Assembly: GCA_905116865.2 (NCBI GenBank)
Contig: CAJHNH020000691.1
Coordinates: 477,501-541,500, forward strand
DNA length: 64,000 nucleotides
DNA from: Candidula unifasciata
Taxonomy: Eukaryota > Mollusca > Gastropoda > Stylommatophora > Geomitridae
Reading direction: 5' to 3'
Positions 41,001 through 53,600 of this stretch are shown in pieces; the stretch's first letter is position 1; every line of letters starts with the position of its first letter. The notes under the pieces were generated by a model, which was given only the letters and a program-made list of their open reading frames with translations, did no database searches and had not been told where the DNA came from. Made by a program: the position numbers and the translations under genes.

Positions 41001-44000
41001 TGTCTACAATTGACAACACTGAATCGGCACTTGAATTCCAATATGCATTCTATCAGCTTATTGTAGTTTATCATCATTTCTCCACCAACCCAGTTATTCA
41101 ACATCAATCCTTTCCTGGTGATCACAGTTAAACTATGTAATACTCATTTATCCTATATTCTATGTCTTCAAATGCAACAACCGTCTTTGTCGAACTCTGG
41201 TATGCAACTGACCATGAGCCAACCTCAGGTTTTTCCTCCTTCATAACTCTAGCCCGGAGTATTCCCCTGCTTTTGTCTCTTGCACAGGTTTTCTGCTCGG
41301 CCTTCTTTGAGCATGGTCCACTATACAAAACAGAGTCATCACACAATTCAAATTTTGAACTGTGTCCATTTTCATAATAATACTCTTCATATGTAAGACA
41401 TACCTATTCAATATATACGCAGAAAATATAATGAGAAATGTCAAAAATGACCAGACTTGTGACAGTTATGATCCGCTCAGTATTGGTGGCAACCCTATTC
41501 CGGAACTCTGCTACACAGATGACACAGTCCTCCTTTCGAACAGCGTAAAGGGAATAGAAAATTTAATATTGTCCGTCCAAAAGCACAGTGAAGATAAAAA
41601 TCTGTTCTTGAATTTAAAGAAAACGAAAATAATGTCCACAGATAAAACTGGCTGTCACCCAAAAATAACAATAAATAATGAAGAAATTGAAAATGTCACA
41701 CACTTTGAAAATCTAGGCTCTGTAATAAACAACAATGGAGACTGTTCGACAGAAATTAAAAGGAGGATGGCCATAGCAATGCAAAGATTGAACAGCCTTA
41801 AAAGTCTGGTTAAGCACCAGCAAGGAGATAAAAATTAGAATTTCGAGAGCATGCATCTTCCCTGTGGCTACATACGGATGTGAGTCGTGGACTCTCAGTC
41901 CTTAAGAAAGAGAATAGGGGCTTTTGAGCTGAAATGCTATAGAAAGATTCTCAGAATATCTTGGACAAAGAAGATGAGAAATATTGACATCTCAAAAGAT
42001 CTTAACATCAAGGAAGATTGGCTAATAAACAGCATCCTTTCTCAAAAGCTGAAATATTTTGGTCATATCAAGCGCCACGACGGATTGGGAAAAAATTATA
42101 GCAGAAGGCATGGTACCAGGAAGGAGAAGCAGGGGCCGACCGACACCAAGATGGGTACAGGATATAAGTGACTCCTTGAGTGTGAAAGTTCATGAGGCGG
42201 GAGAACTGGCAAGAGACAGAGTTTCTTACAGGCAGACTGTGATGAGAGCGACTTTCTGCAAAGGACCTGCTACATGATGGATGGATGTTGGACTCATTGT
42301 TTCTGTTGTCTTAAGGAAACTTCTCAGATCCTGCACTTTTTTTTTCTTACTTTTATTTTAATAATCAAAACACTCATGCCTGAATTTGTTTTTCTTATGT
42401 GGGTTTTGGGGGGGGGGGGGGGGGGGGGGGGAGAGAGAATAGTAGACCCCCTAAACAAGCATGTCATACAAGGCGACTAATTATGGAAGTTTCCTTTGAA
42501 GTCAGCGTTCATCTGCCTGAGAGACGAGGAACCAACAGTCTGCATGTAAGTAAGCCATATATGTAAAAAAAAATGTGCACGCAAAACTCATGATCGAAGT
42601 CCAGAAATGGATGAACAACCAGAGGTTTTAAAGAGAGTTGACAGCCAGTGAACTTTAAGAAGAGGAAGAAGAATTTGTTTTATGTTTACAAAATGTTTAA
42701 GTCAGTGACACTGTCGAGCTCTTGTTATTGACACTTAGTATCAGTTATTATCCTCAGGTCTTGAACTACAACTACCTGTATGCCATCAATGCCTGGATAC
42801 TGTTGTGCCCACAGTGGTTGTGCTTCGACTGGTCGATGGGTTGTGTGCCTACAATTGCCTCCCTTGATGACCCTCGCCTGATTGCAGTGATGCTATTTTG
42901 GGTCATGTTGCTGCTACTGTTGTGGACTTGCTTGTGCAATGAAAGTATAGCCACCAGAAGGTACTGACATGAATCATGTGTTCCTCATTTTAAGGAGAAG
43001 AAGAATCGACCCACTGCCTCTATAAAAGCATGCCATAAAAGTCGACTAATTAGGAGTGTTTCATTTGAAGTCGCAGTGCATGTGCCTGTGAGTTGAGGGA
43101 CCGGCAATCTGCCTACAAATAAATAAGATCTGTAAAACAGATGTGCATGCAAAACTCAAGTTCTGTGACAAAAGTCCAGAAGTGGATGAAGTACCAGAAC
43201 TTTCCGTTGCTGTTACAGCTGATGCACGTAAATAAGAAGAAAAATCATTTATCACATGAGGCAAACACTATGAATTATTCATAACTCTGCACTGTACACA
43301 AATAAAAAGACACCTTTCTTTACCAGAAGGGTAGACCTTCTGACTTGGGTGGGCATATGAGCTGAGAATGCCTTCAATATAAACCCTGACACTTGGAAGG
43401 CTGCTGCAAAGGACTGAATCATATAGCGAACATCTATCCAGAAAAGTGCAGCAACTTGCAAGGCATCCATAAAAAAGGGCAGCTGAACAACACAGGTAGG
43501 CTAGAAAACCCCTATAACAGACCTTTTATCTACAGACATTGTTCTGTGCCCTCATTGTCCTAGATCCTTCCGGGCACGTATTGGGCTTATATGTCCTAGA
43601 TCCTTCCGGGCACGTATTGGGCTTATAAGTCACTTCTGGACTCACTGACCGTCGACTGTAGTTTCATAACTGATGAAAGAAAGAGTGATCCTCATCACTT
43701 GTGGTGACAAACAACAAGCTGAGCATTGCTTTGTTATGTTATGTTATCACAATCCACTTCACTGCACATTGGGCATTTCCGTGCATGCTGAGTGCTCTAA
43801 TGCAGCAGTCACTCCAAAGTACTTTTACTAATTGTTTCCATAAGAAGCTGGTTATATTGTTTCCTATCTCGGCCTCGAAGACGGCATAGACGTGCTTCAC
43901 TGTGCTTTTCATCCCATGTCACGCAATCGTGTTAGTGTCAGGGATTCCTCATCATCCACTAGCCCAGTCCGTACAGCGTTGACGATATCTGCTCTGTCCA

Positions 44001-47000
44001 TGCTTCTTCCCGCAATCATTAGTGCGGTGCTTGCCAGTTGGTCTGCTCGCTCATTTCCCTTTACCCCCGCATGACCAGGTGTGAAGATCCAGGTGAGGCA
44101 GGTTAAGTGTGATTTTTGAATGGAGCATTGCTATATAGCACCATATGCCTCTTATGCCTCAAGATGTGGAAAAGAGTTCTTTCTTTTATCATACTTTACC
44201 ATTTGTACCTAATAACTCGTCATCATCTGAACAGTTGGCTGCATGGTTCATGGTGTGTGTCTGAGTGGGCATACACTTTGCAGGGGAAGGGGAAGACAAT
44301 AGAAGAAGTCAGGCATTCAGTTCAGCTACTTCTAGTATGACAGTGAAAATAGTAGCTGTCACAAGGGCACTTGCATGGCTGATGGAACAGAAAAGAACTC
44401 ATGCATCAATAGTGACAGACTCAATAAGCATGCTTAACTCTTTAAGGCCCAAACAACGGTGTGAGCGTAGTTTGAGAAGTTCTGTTCTGCCCAAACAACA
44501 GTGTCATCGTTAATCGTGTATCTCTTACATTTTTCTTTGCATGCGCGTTCGTACTAGTTTCTAATGTTTGGAGGTACGAATAACCTATTCAGGGAAAGTC
44601 ACTCTGCCGAAATCCTTTTAGTTTCACTTCTTGAACTAAAACACACGTGGATAATTTGAGAGAAAAAAACATAAATTTTTTTTTTAACAGTTTATTTTCT
44701 AAGTTCGTTTTTGAGTGCACTGAATACCAATGTTCTAACCACAAGAACAGGTCGCAGAATGCGTCTTTCTGCGGCCGAAGCTCTGAAATTGTTTCAGTCA
44801 GATGTTTTTAATTGTGAAAATGATAATAACAATTTAGATTTTTTGGAAAGTGATTCAGACAGTGAATTTTCACCAGTGAAGCTGAGCGATCAGCTGTTCG
44901 GAATCTAGCGATTCTGACGAGTTTATTACACAGACAATGTCCCATACTACCGTATTTATGGTGTAAGAGAAGGAAAGTGCTCTAAACAAAGAGATAGTAC
45001 TATACTATGGCTAAGCCACATTGAAATCATCGCAGCTACAGTCTGTAAATAACTGTACAAAGTGAATAGTAAATAGTGTGTGTGTTATGGCTCATTTTTC
45101 TGCCATTTTTTCTCTGACATTTTGCTTAGCACTCGGTGGAAACTAAGAGCCCCTGAGTGATAAACTAACCCAGAAAGTTATCATAACTTTAGAATATGTT
45201 AGGACATTGAACAAACTTTGAAGTTTTGTTCTGAAATTTGGATATTTACTATTCTTGTGGCTGCAAAACCATGGTAAGTGAAGAATTTTTGTGTGAAAAG
45301 TTGTCCTTGTGAAATTAACACCTGCTGAATTCTGCTTTTCCACTAACTATAACAAAAATAAACAAACACTTATCATCAGATTCAGAATGTACACTCATTT
45401 CTCGTTTAAAAAATATAAACTGTTATAGGGATTAGAAGTATATTACAGTCTCTACAGCCTTTCTTGTACACCCACCCCTCTGCCAGTTTTGTAAAGGGAA
45501 ATTAATGTGGGCCAAGTCTGTCAAAATTCATGGGCCTGAAAGAGTTAAGAAGATCCAGACTAGCAGACTCCAACAAGAATCGGTTGACAGCATCGAGAAT
45601 TTATCAATTTATCAAGAAACTATCTTGGCTGTTACACCAGGATACAAAGGAAAGAAAACAGCCGACAGTGTCTGCAGTAATTAGTTGGGAAAGAAGTATG
45701 GACAGGGCAGATATACTGAATAGGCTGTGTTCCAAAGAGGTTGAGACAGATTAATCAGAGGCTGCACTGCATGTTGAAAATGGATTTTAAACAGCATCAA
45801 GCATGTAAAGCATGTAGAAACTGGTTGTAGGCAAAGAAAGAAGATGTGCCACTCAACTCTTACTGGGTGCATTAAACATGGAGATACTGAGAGGGCTGCT
45901 GCATCAGAGGACGGAACACGAATGAGTCAGACCTATGTACTAGGATGTTGTAAACAAATAACATAACCGTACATTGAGGAAAAACAAGTCTTGTTAACTT
46001 GTACCCCTGTTGTAGCTTGCAGTATTTGGTATTAATTTCTGTAAGGTTGTTCTTGATTCAATCATTCCATCCTTTGTATGATCAAGTTGTTCTTGATGCC
46101 ATCATTCCATCCTTTGTATGATCAAGTTGTTCTTGATGCCATCATTCTGTTTTATACATGGTCATGTTTTTCTTGATGCCATCATTCCATATTTTGCATG
46201 GTCAGTTTGTTCTTTATTCCATCTTGCTCGTTCCATAATTTACCCAGTCAGGTTGCTGTTGATGCCATCATTCCATCTTTCACAAGCTTAAGTTGTACTT
46301 GATGCCATTGTTCCAACCCTTAAATGCTCAGGTTGTCTTGATGCCATCGTTCCATGGTTTTGCCCTTGTACTGTGCTTATTATGTTTCTTCCACATAACT
46401 GGTAACTAATACTAAGGCGTTCTGTAATGAATTGTTTAACTGGTTTAATTCCTCGCTTCCTTCTACTTCAGACATCTCAATATTTAATTGTTTGAGTATC
46501 TTTGTGTTTTCAAATCAAATACTACTTGTAGACCAACTATTAGTTTTATGTAACACAATTTAAAAAAATAAACTAAGTGCTTAAACAATATTTAATAACT
46601 AGTTTGGCAAATCAGATACTAATTTTCTTGATGGCTAACTTGGGCAGCAAATGTCTGCAGAAGTCAGATGCATCGGCCAAAAGACGCAAATATTGCAGCC
46701 ATGTTGTAAACAGACACGACACATTTTACACCTTCAGATGAATGCAGAACTATCAGAAGAAGAAGATACTAATTTCACTTATTCTAGAGCCACAATTACA
46801 GTTTTTAAATAACACCATGCAAATCAAATAACATTTTTAAATCAAACATTAATTTTTATGATTCTAGAATTACAATTAGTTTTTGAATATGACTGTTTTA
46901 AAATTAATCACTGCGTTTGATTATCCTACTAGAGCTGTGAGTTTAGCTATGGCTGTCATTGTGGTGCCCTTCTTGCCTGCCACCAATATTCTCTTCCGTG

Positions 47001-47227
47001 TGGGGTTTGTGGTTGCAGAAAGGGTGTTGTACCTTCCATCAGCGGGGTTCTGTTTGTTGGTTGTTCTTGGGCTCCGGAGAATCTGCAGCTACCCCAGGCT
47101 AACAGAGGTAAGTCTTACTATCAGGTTTGCTAGCTGTTGTTTTTTTGGAGTCATCTTTGGACCTTATGAGGTCTTTAATTTTCTGTTCACACAAGTTAAC
47201 TGTGGGGTTTTACTACAGCAAATTAAG

Positions 47228-47269
<42 letters not shown>

Positions 47270-47571
47270 GCGCGCGCGCACACACACACACACACACAAC
47301 ACTCGGGTGCTGTCACCTGCGAATTCGAAGGTCGTAGCTCCCAGGTTGACCCTGATTTAAACGGCTGTCAGAAAAGTCCAGAGAAATAGAGGGGGCTGAC
47401 GCGATGTTAACCACATCACTCACCAAATGACAATTGGTCTATAAAAGATAGGTTAACACTGTACATCTGAAAGTGTAGAAAGGGTTCCTTCACATACACC
47501 ACACACACACACACACCTGCCCATGCACACACATGTATATATATAAATATACACCCACGCACGCATGCACG

Positions 47572-47640
<69 letters not shown>

Positions 47641-50600
47641 TTATCTTTGGCAATATGCCAGATTCATGTAAGTGCAATTGTGGCAGTTCTCACCTAATGA
47701 ATTTACAGAGCTGTTTTTGTGTGTGTCACTTGATTAATGCTAAAAGCACACCTGTGACTTTCTATTCTGGAAAACCTGTTTCTAGGATTACTGAACCTGT
47801 TTCTAGGATTACTTAACCTGTTTCTAGGATTACTGTACCTGTTTCTAGGGTTACTGTACCTGTTTCTAGGATTACTGAACCTGTTTCTAAGATTACTGAA
47901 CCTGTTTCTAGGATTACTGAACCTGTTTCTAGGATTACTGAACCTGTTTCTAGGATTACTGAACCTGTTTCTAGGATTACTGTACCTGTTTCTAGGATTA
48001 CTAGACCTGTTTCTAGGATTACTGAACCTGTTTCTAGGATTACTGTACCTGTTTCTAGGATTACTGAACCTGTTTCTAGGATTACTGAACCTGTTTCTAG
48101 GATTACTGAACCTGTTTCTAGGATTACTGAACCTGTTTAATAGGTCTTGACTAGGATGAGCCCTGGTCTTGGTGAACTACCTCTACATCCCGATGTGTAT
48201 TCAGTTGTATGTTAAAGCATAAAATAGGATACTTCCATACTCATGTGTAAAGGAGGAATGACAGATAAAAGTGCTTTTGTTTGTGTTTATGCAATTATAC
48301 TGTCATCCCCATGTGGGTTGCAGTTTTATGTTATTTTGATGCCCCACCCTGGCTTTTGCCGAGGGCCTTAAATATAGCCGGGCCTGAAATAGGGTCTAAC
48401 GGCTGAACAGGGTTTCCGGGACCTCTCCTCGGGTGATCCTCATCCGCATGGTGGCACTTTGTGTGACCGGGCGTTTATCGCTTGTGTGATGTCCTGGTGG
48501 GGGTACAATACATACCTACCTGTTTATGCAACATATTAGCAAAAACAACAACAACAACAATCTGCCATGTGTGTACCAGTCCATAAGATGTTCAAGAAAA
48601 ATTAAAAAGTCGACCACATTCAACCTACTGCGAACAGTTTTAGTTATAATTATAGTCTGACGTCTCTGTGCCCAATGTATTGACTAAGATATATTATTTG
48701 TGCCAAATTTAATGGCTTCAGTAGTTTTGTCAGGTATTATAAATAGCTAAGTGACTCTACCAGTGAGTCTTGTCCATCTTTGCATGTTTGGGACTGGTAT
48801 TTTAGTCTTTTTGTTTGAGTGGTTGTCCTTTTTGTCTGTCTGTCTGTCATCCTAATTTAGGCTGTGATTGTGATATGTATAAAGGGGTAATTCTCTTGTG
48901 GTCTAGTTTAACATATTTGATATCAAGATGGTGAGTCCTGTCCTCCTCCATTGGGTCCAGTTATTATTATTATTATTATAATACTGTATTAATGTCCTAA
49001 TGATATTCCATCTTGGCTTGTTCATCTCCTCCTATGTTGGAGTAACCAAGCTGGTATGGTTCTGTGCTGCCTGCAGAGTACCCAGGGCCAGTACCAGTAT
49101 ATGTGACACATAGTAAGGACTTTATGTAGCTGGGTCAGGAAGACCATCAATCACTAGTATACATTGTCTTCTGCAGGTTGCTTTGGCTGGGTTTGTTCTA
49201 CTGATTCTTCTGTTTGCTGCCAGATCAGCACAGGTATGATCATTATATTTTGTTTTGTTTCTTGCTGCCATGTTACAGAGCTGCTGAACCACACATTGTG
49301 GTATACCAGGGCTGATACCAGTGAAGGTGTCCACAACTCTTTGTGGCATCCTAGAAATGGATTCCCAAACAGGGACTGGCCATTGTAGATAGGATCAATA
49401 TGTCTTTCAAAGTCGGAGTGCATCTATCTGAGAGGCAGGCGTCTAGGAAGGTGTCCACAACTTTTTGTGGCATCCTAGAAATAGGTTCCCAATCGGGGAC
49501 TGGCCATTGTAGATAGGATCAACATGTCCTTCAAAGTCGGAGTGCATCTATTTGAGAGACAAGCAACCAACAGTCTGGACATAGTGGACAGTAAAGAACA
49601 GAAAGCTATGCTACAAGTATAGAAAGCTATGCTACAATGAAAGTAGGAAATGCTATGGCCATGCTGCAAGAAGAGACATCCATGCTACAGTGAAAGAAAT
49701 CCATGCTACAAGGAAAGAAATCCATGCTACAAGGAAAGAAATCCATGCTACAGTGAAAGAAATCCATGCTACAAGGAAAGAAATCCATGCTACAAGGAAA
49801 GAAATCCATGCTACAAGGAAAGAAATCCATGCTACAAGGAAATAAATCCATGCAACAAGGAAAGAAATCCATGCTATGAGGAAAAAAATCCATGTTACAC
49901 AGAAACAAAGCCATGTTAACAGAAACAAAACATTGCTACAATAAAAGAAAGCCATGCTACAATGAAAGAAATCCATGCTACAATGAAAGAAATCCATGCT
50001 ACAAGGAAATAAATCCATGCTACAGTGACATAAATCCATGCTACAGTGAAATAAATTCATGCTACAAGGAAAGAAATCCATGCAACAAGGAAAGAAATCC
50101 ATGCAACAAGGAAAGAAATCCATGCTACAAGGAAAGAAATCCATGCTGCAAGGAAAGAAATCCATGCTACAAGGAAAGAAATCCATGCTACAAGGAAAGA
50201 AATCCATGCTACAAGGAAAGAAACCCACACTACAAGGAAAGAAACCCATGCTACAAGGAAAGAAATCTATGCAACAAGAAAGGAAATCCATGCTACAAGG
50301 AAAGAAACCCACACTACAAGGAAAGAAATCCATGCTACAAGGAAAGAAATCCATGCAACATGGAAAGAAATCCATGCTACAAGGAAAGAAACCCACACTA
50401 CAAGGAAAGAAACCCATGCAACAAGGAAAGAAATCCATGCTACAAGGAAATAAATCCATGGTACAAGGAAAGAAATCCATGCTACAAGGAAAGAAATCCA
50501 TGCTACAAGGAAAGAAATCCATGCTACAAGAAAAGACACCCATGTTACAAGGAAAGACACCCATGTTACAAGGAAAGAAATCCATGCTACAAGGAAAGAA

Positions 50601-53600
50601 ATCCATGCTACAAGGAAAGAAATCCATGCTACAAGGAAAAAAATCCATGCTACAAGGAAAGACACCCATGTTACAAGGAAAGAAATCCATGCTACAAGGA
50701 AAGAAATCCATGCTACAAGGAAAGAAATCCATGCTACAAGGAAAGAAACCCACACTACAAGGAAAGAAACCTGTGCTACAAGGAAAGAAATCCATGCAAC
50801 AAGGAAATAAATCCATGCTACAAGGAAAGAAATCTATGCAACAAGAAAGGAAATCCACGCTACAAGGAAAGAAACCCACACTACAAGGAAAGAAATCCAT
50901 GCTACAAGGAAAGAAATCCATGCAACAAGGAAAGAAATCCAGGCTACAAGGAAAGAAACCCACACTACAAGGAAAGAAACCAATGCAACAAGGAAAGAAA
51001 TCCATGATACAAGGAAATAAATCCATGCTACAAGGAAAGAAATCCATGCTACAAGGAAAGAAATTCATGCTACAAGGAAAGAAATCCATGCTACAAGGAA
51101 AGAAATCCATGCTACAAGGAAAGAAACCCATGCTACAAGGAAATAAATCCATGCAACAAGGAAAGAAATCCATGCTACAGGGAAAGAAATCCATGCTACA
51201 AGGAAAGAAATCCATGCTACAAGGAAAGAAATCCATGCTAACAAGAAAGAAATCCATGCAACAAGGAAAGAAATCCATGCCACAAGGAAAGAAATCCATG
51301 CCACAAGGAAAGAAATCCATGCTACAAGGAAAGACATCCATGCTACAAGGAAAGAAACCCATGCTACAATGAAAGAAATCCTTGCTACAAGGAAAGAAAT
51401 CCGTGCAACAAGGAAAGAAATCCATGCTACAAGGAAAGAAATCCATGCAACAAGGAAAGACATCCATGCAACAAGGAAAGAAACCCATGCTACAAGGAAA
51501 GAAATCCTTGCTACAAGGAAAGAAATCCATGCAACAAGGAAAGAAATCCATGCTACAATGAAAGAAATCCATGCAACAAGGAAAGAAATCCATGCTACAA
51601 GGAAAGAAATCTATGCTACAAGGAAAGAAATACATGCTACAAGGAAAGAAACCCACACTACAAGGAAAGAAACCCATGCTACAAGGAAAGAAATCTATGC
51701 AACAAGGAAAGAAATCCATGCTACAAGGAAAGAAATCCATGCTACAAGGAAAGAAATCCATGCAACAAGGAAAGAAATCCATGCTACAAGGAAAGTTATC
51801 CATGCTACAAGGAAAGAAATCCATGCTACAAGGAAAGAAATCCATGCTACAAGGAAAGAAATACATGCTACAAGGAAAGAAACCCACACTACAAGGAAAG
51901 AAATCTATGCAACAAGGAAAGAAATCCATGCTACAAGAAAGGAAATCCATGCTACAAGGAAAGAAATCCATGCTACAAGGAAAGAAATCTATGCAACAAG
52001 GAAAGAAATCCATGCTACAAGGAAAGAAATCCATGCAACAAGGAAAGAAATCCATGCTACAAGGAAAGAAATCCATGCTACAAGGAAAGAAATCCATGTT
52101 ACAAGGAAAGAAATCCATGCTACAAGGAAAGAAATCCATGCTACAAGGAAAGAAATCCATGCTACAAGGAAAGAAATCCATGCTACAAGGAAAGAAATCC
52201 ATGCTACAAGGAAAGAAATCCATGCAACAAGGAAAGAAATCCATGCTACAAGGAAAGTTATCCATGCTACAAGGAAAGAAATCCATGCTACAAGGAAAGA
52301 AATCCATGCTACAAAGAAAGAAATACATGCTACAAGGAAAGAAACCCACACTACAAGGAAAGAAACCCATGCTACAAGGAAAGAAATCTATGCAACAAGG
52401 AAAGAAATCCATGCAACAAGGAAAGAAATTCATGCTACAAGGAAAGAAATCCATGCTACAAGGAAAGAAATCCATGCTACAAGGAAAGAAATCTATGCAA
52501 CAAGGAAAGAAATCCATGCTACAAGAAAGGAAATCCATGCTACAAGGAAAGAAATCCATGCTACAAGGAAAGAAATCTATGCTACAAGGAAAGAAATCCA
52601 TGCAACAAGGAAAGAAATCCATGCTACAAGGAAAGTTATCCGACAATGGAAGAAAGCCATTTATTTTCAAAAATGACCTTGACCCTTATGTCGATCCAGC
52701 CTTACTGTGTACTGGGTGAAGTCCTGGGAAGTAAAGGCGGCAGATGTGATGCTGACCACATCACTCATCAAGTGCTCATTGATCTATAAAGTATAGGTCT
52801 AGCGAATGTACCCAGTGTGCCTAATGGTGTAGAAAAGGGCTCTTTTTGTAATATAATTAAGGGTAGAAATATTTTTTTTGCTAAGAACTATTTTGTTAGT
52901 TTCAGTCGCAGTTGTTTTATGTATTTTGCAGAGAAGTAATGAATGGAGGAAAGGCATATGGTTGTTCAGAGCGGGAGAGAAGGTCTGTCCTGACAATGCT
53001 AAGGTGAGACTTCTTCTTGACACCCACAATCTGTTGAAGCCCACATGAGTGAAGTCACTTTGTCTAGCGTGACTTATGCTGCCACATGAGTGAAGTCACT
53101 TTGTCTAGCGTGACTTATGCTGCCACATGAGTGAAGTCACTTTGTCTAGCGTGACTTATGCTGCCACATGAGTGAAGTCACTTTGTCTAGCGTGACTTAT
53201 GCTGCCACATGAGTGAAGTCACTTTGTCTAGCGTGACTTATGCTGCCACATGAGTGAAGTCACTTTGTCTAGCGTGACTTATCTGCCACATGAGTGAAGT
53301 CACTTTGTCTAGCGTGACTTATGCTGCCACATGAGTGAAGTCACTTTGTCTAGCGTGACTTATGCTGCCACATGAGTGAAGTCACTTTGTCTAGAGTGAC
53401 TTACGCTGCCACATGAGTGAAGTCACTTTGTCTAGCGTGACTTATGCTGCCACATGAGTGAAGTCACTTTGTCTAGCGTGACTTATGCTGCCACATGAGT
53501 GAAGTCACTTTGTCTAGCGTGACTTATGCTGCCACATGAGTGAAGTCACTTTGTCTAGCGTGACTTATGCTGCGACATGAGTGAAGTCACTTTGTCTAGC

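Noticed and set aside
41362..41838. Functional reverse transcriptase gene
   Set aside because: Starts mid-domain, frameshifts near 41835, lacks the endonuclease and N-terminal half.
49653..52670. 1005-codon open frame on the - strand and long frames on the + strand
   Set aside because: They are made only of a 21-bp tandem repeat whose period keeps all frames open; no domain, start context or splice structure.
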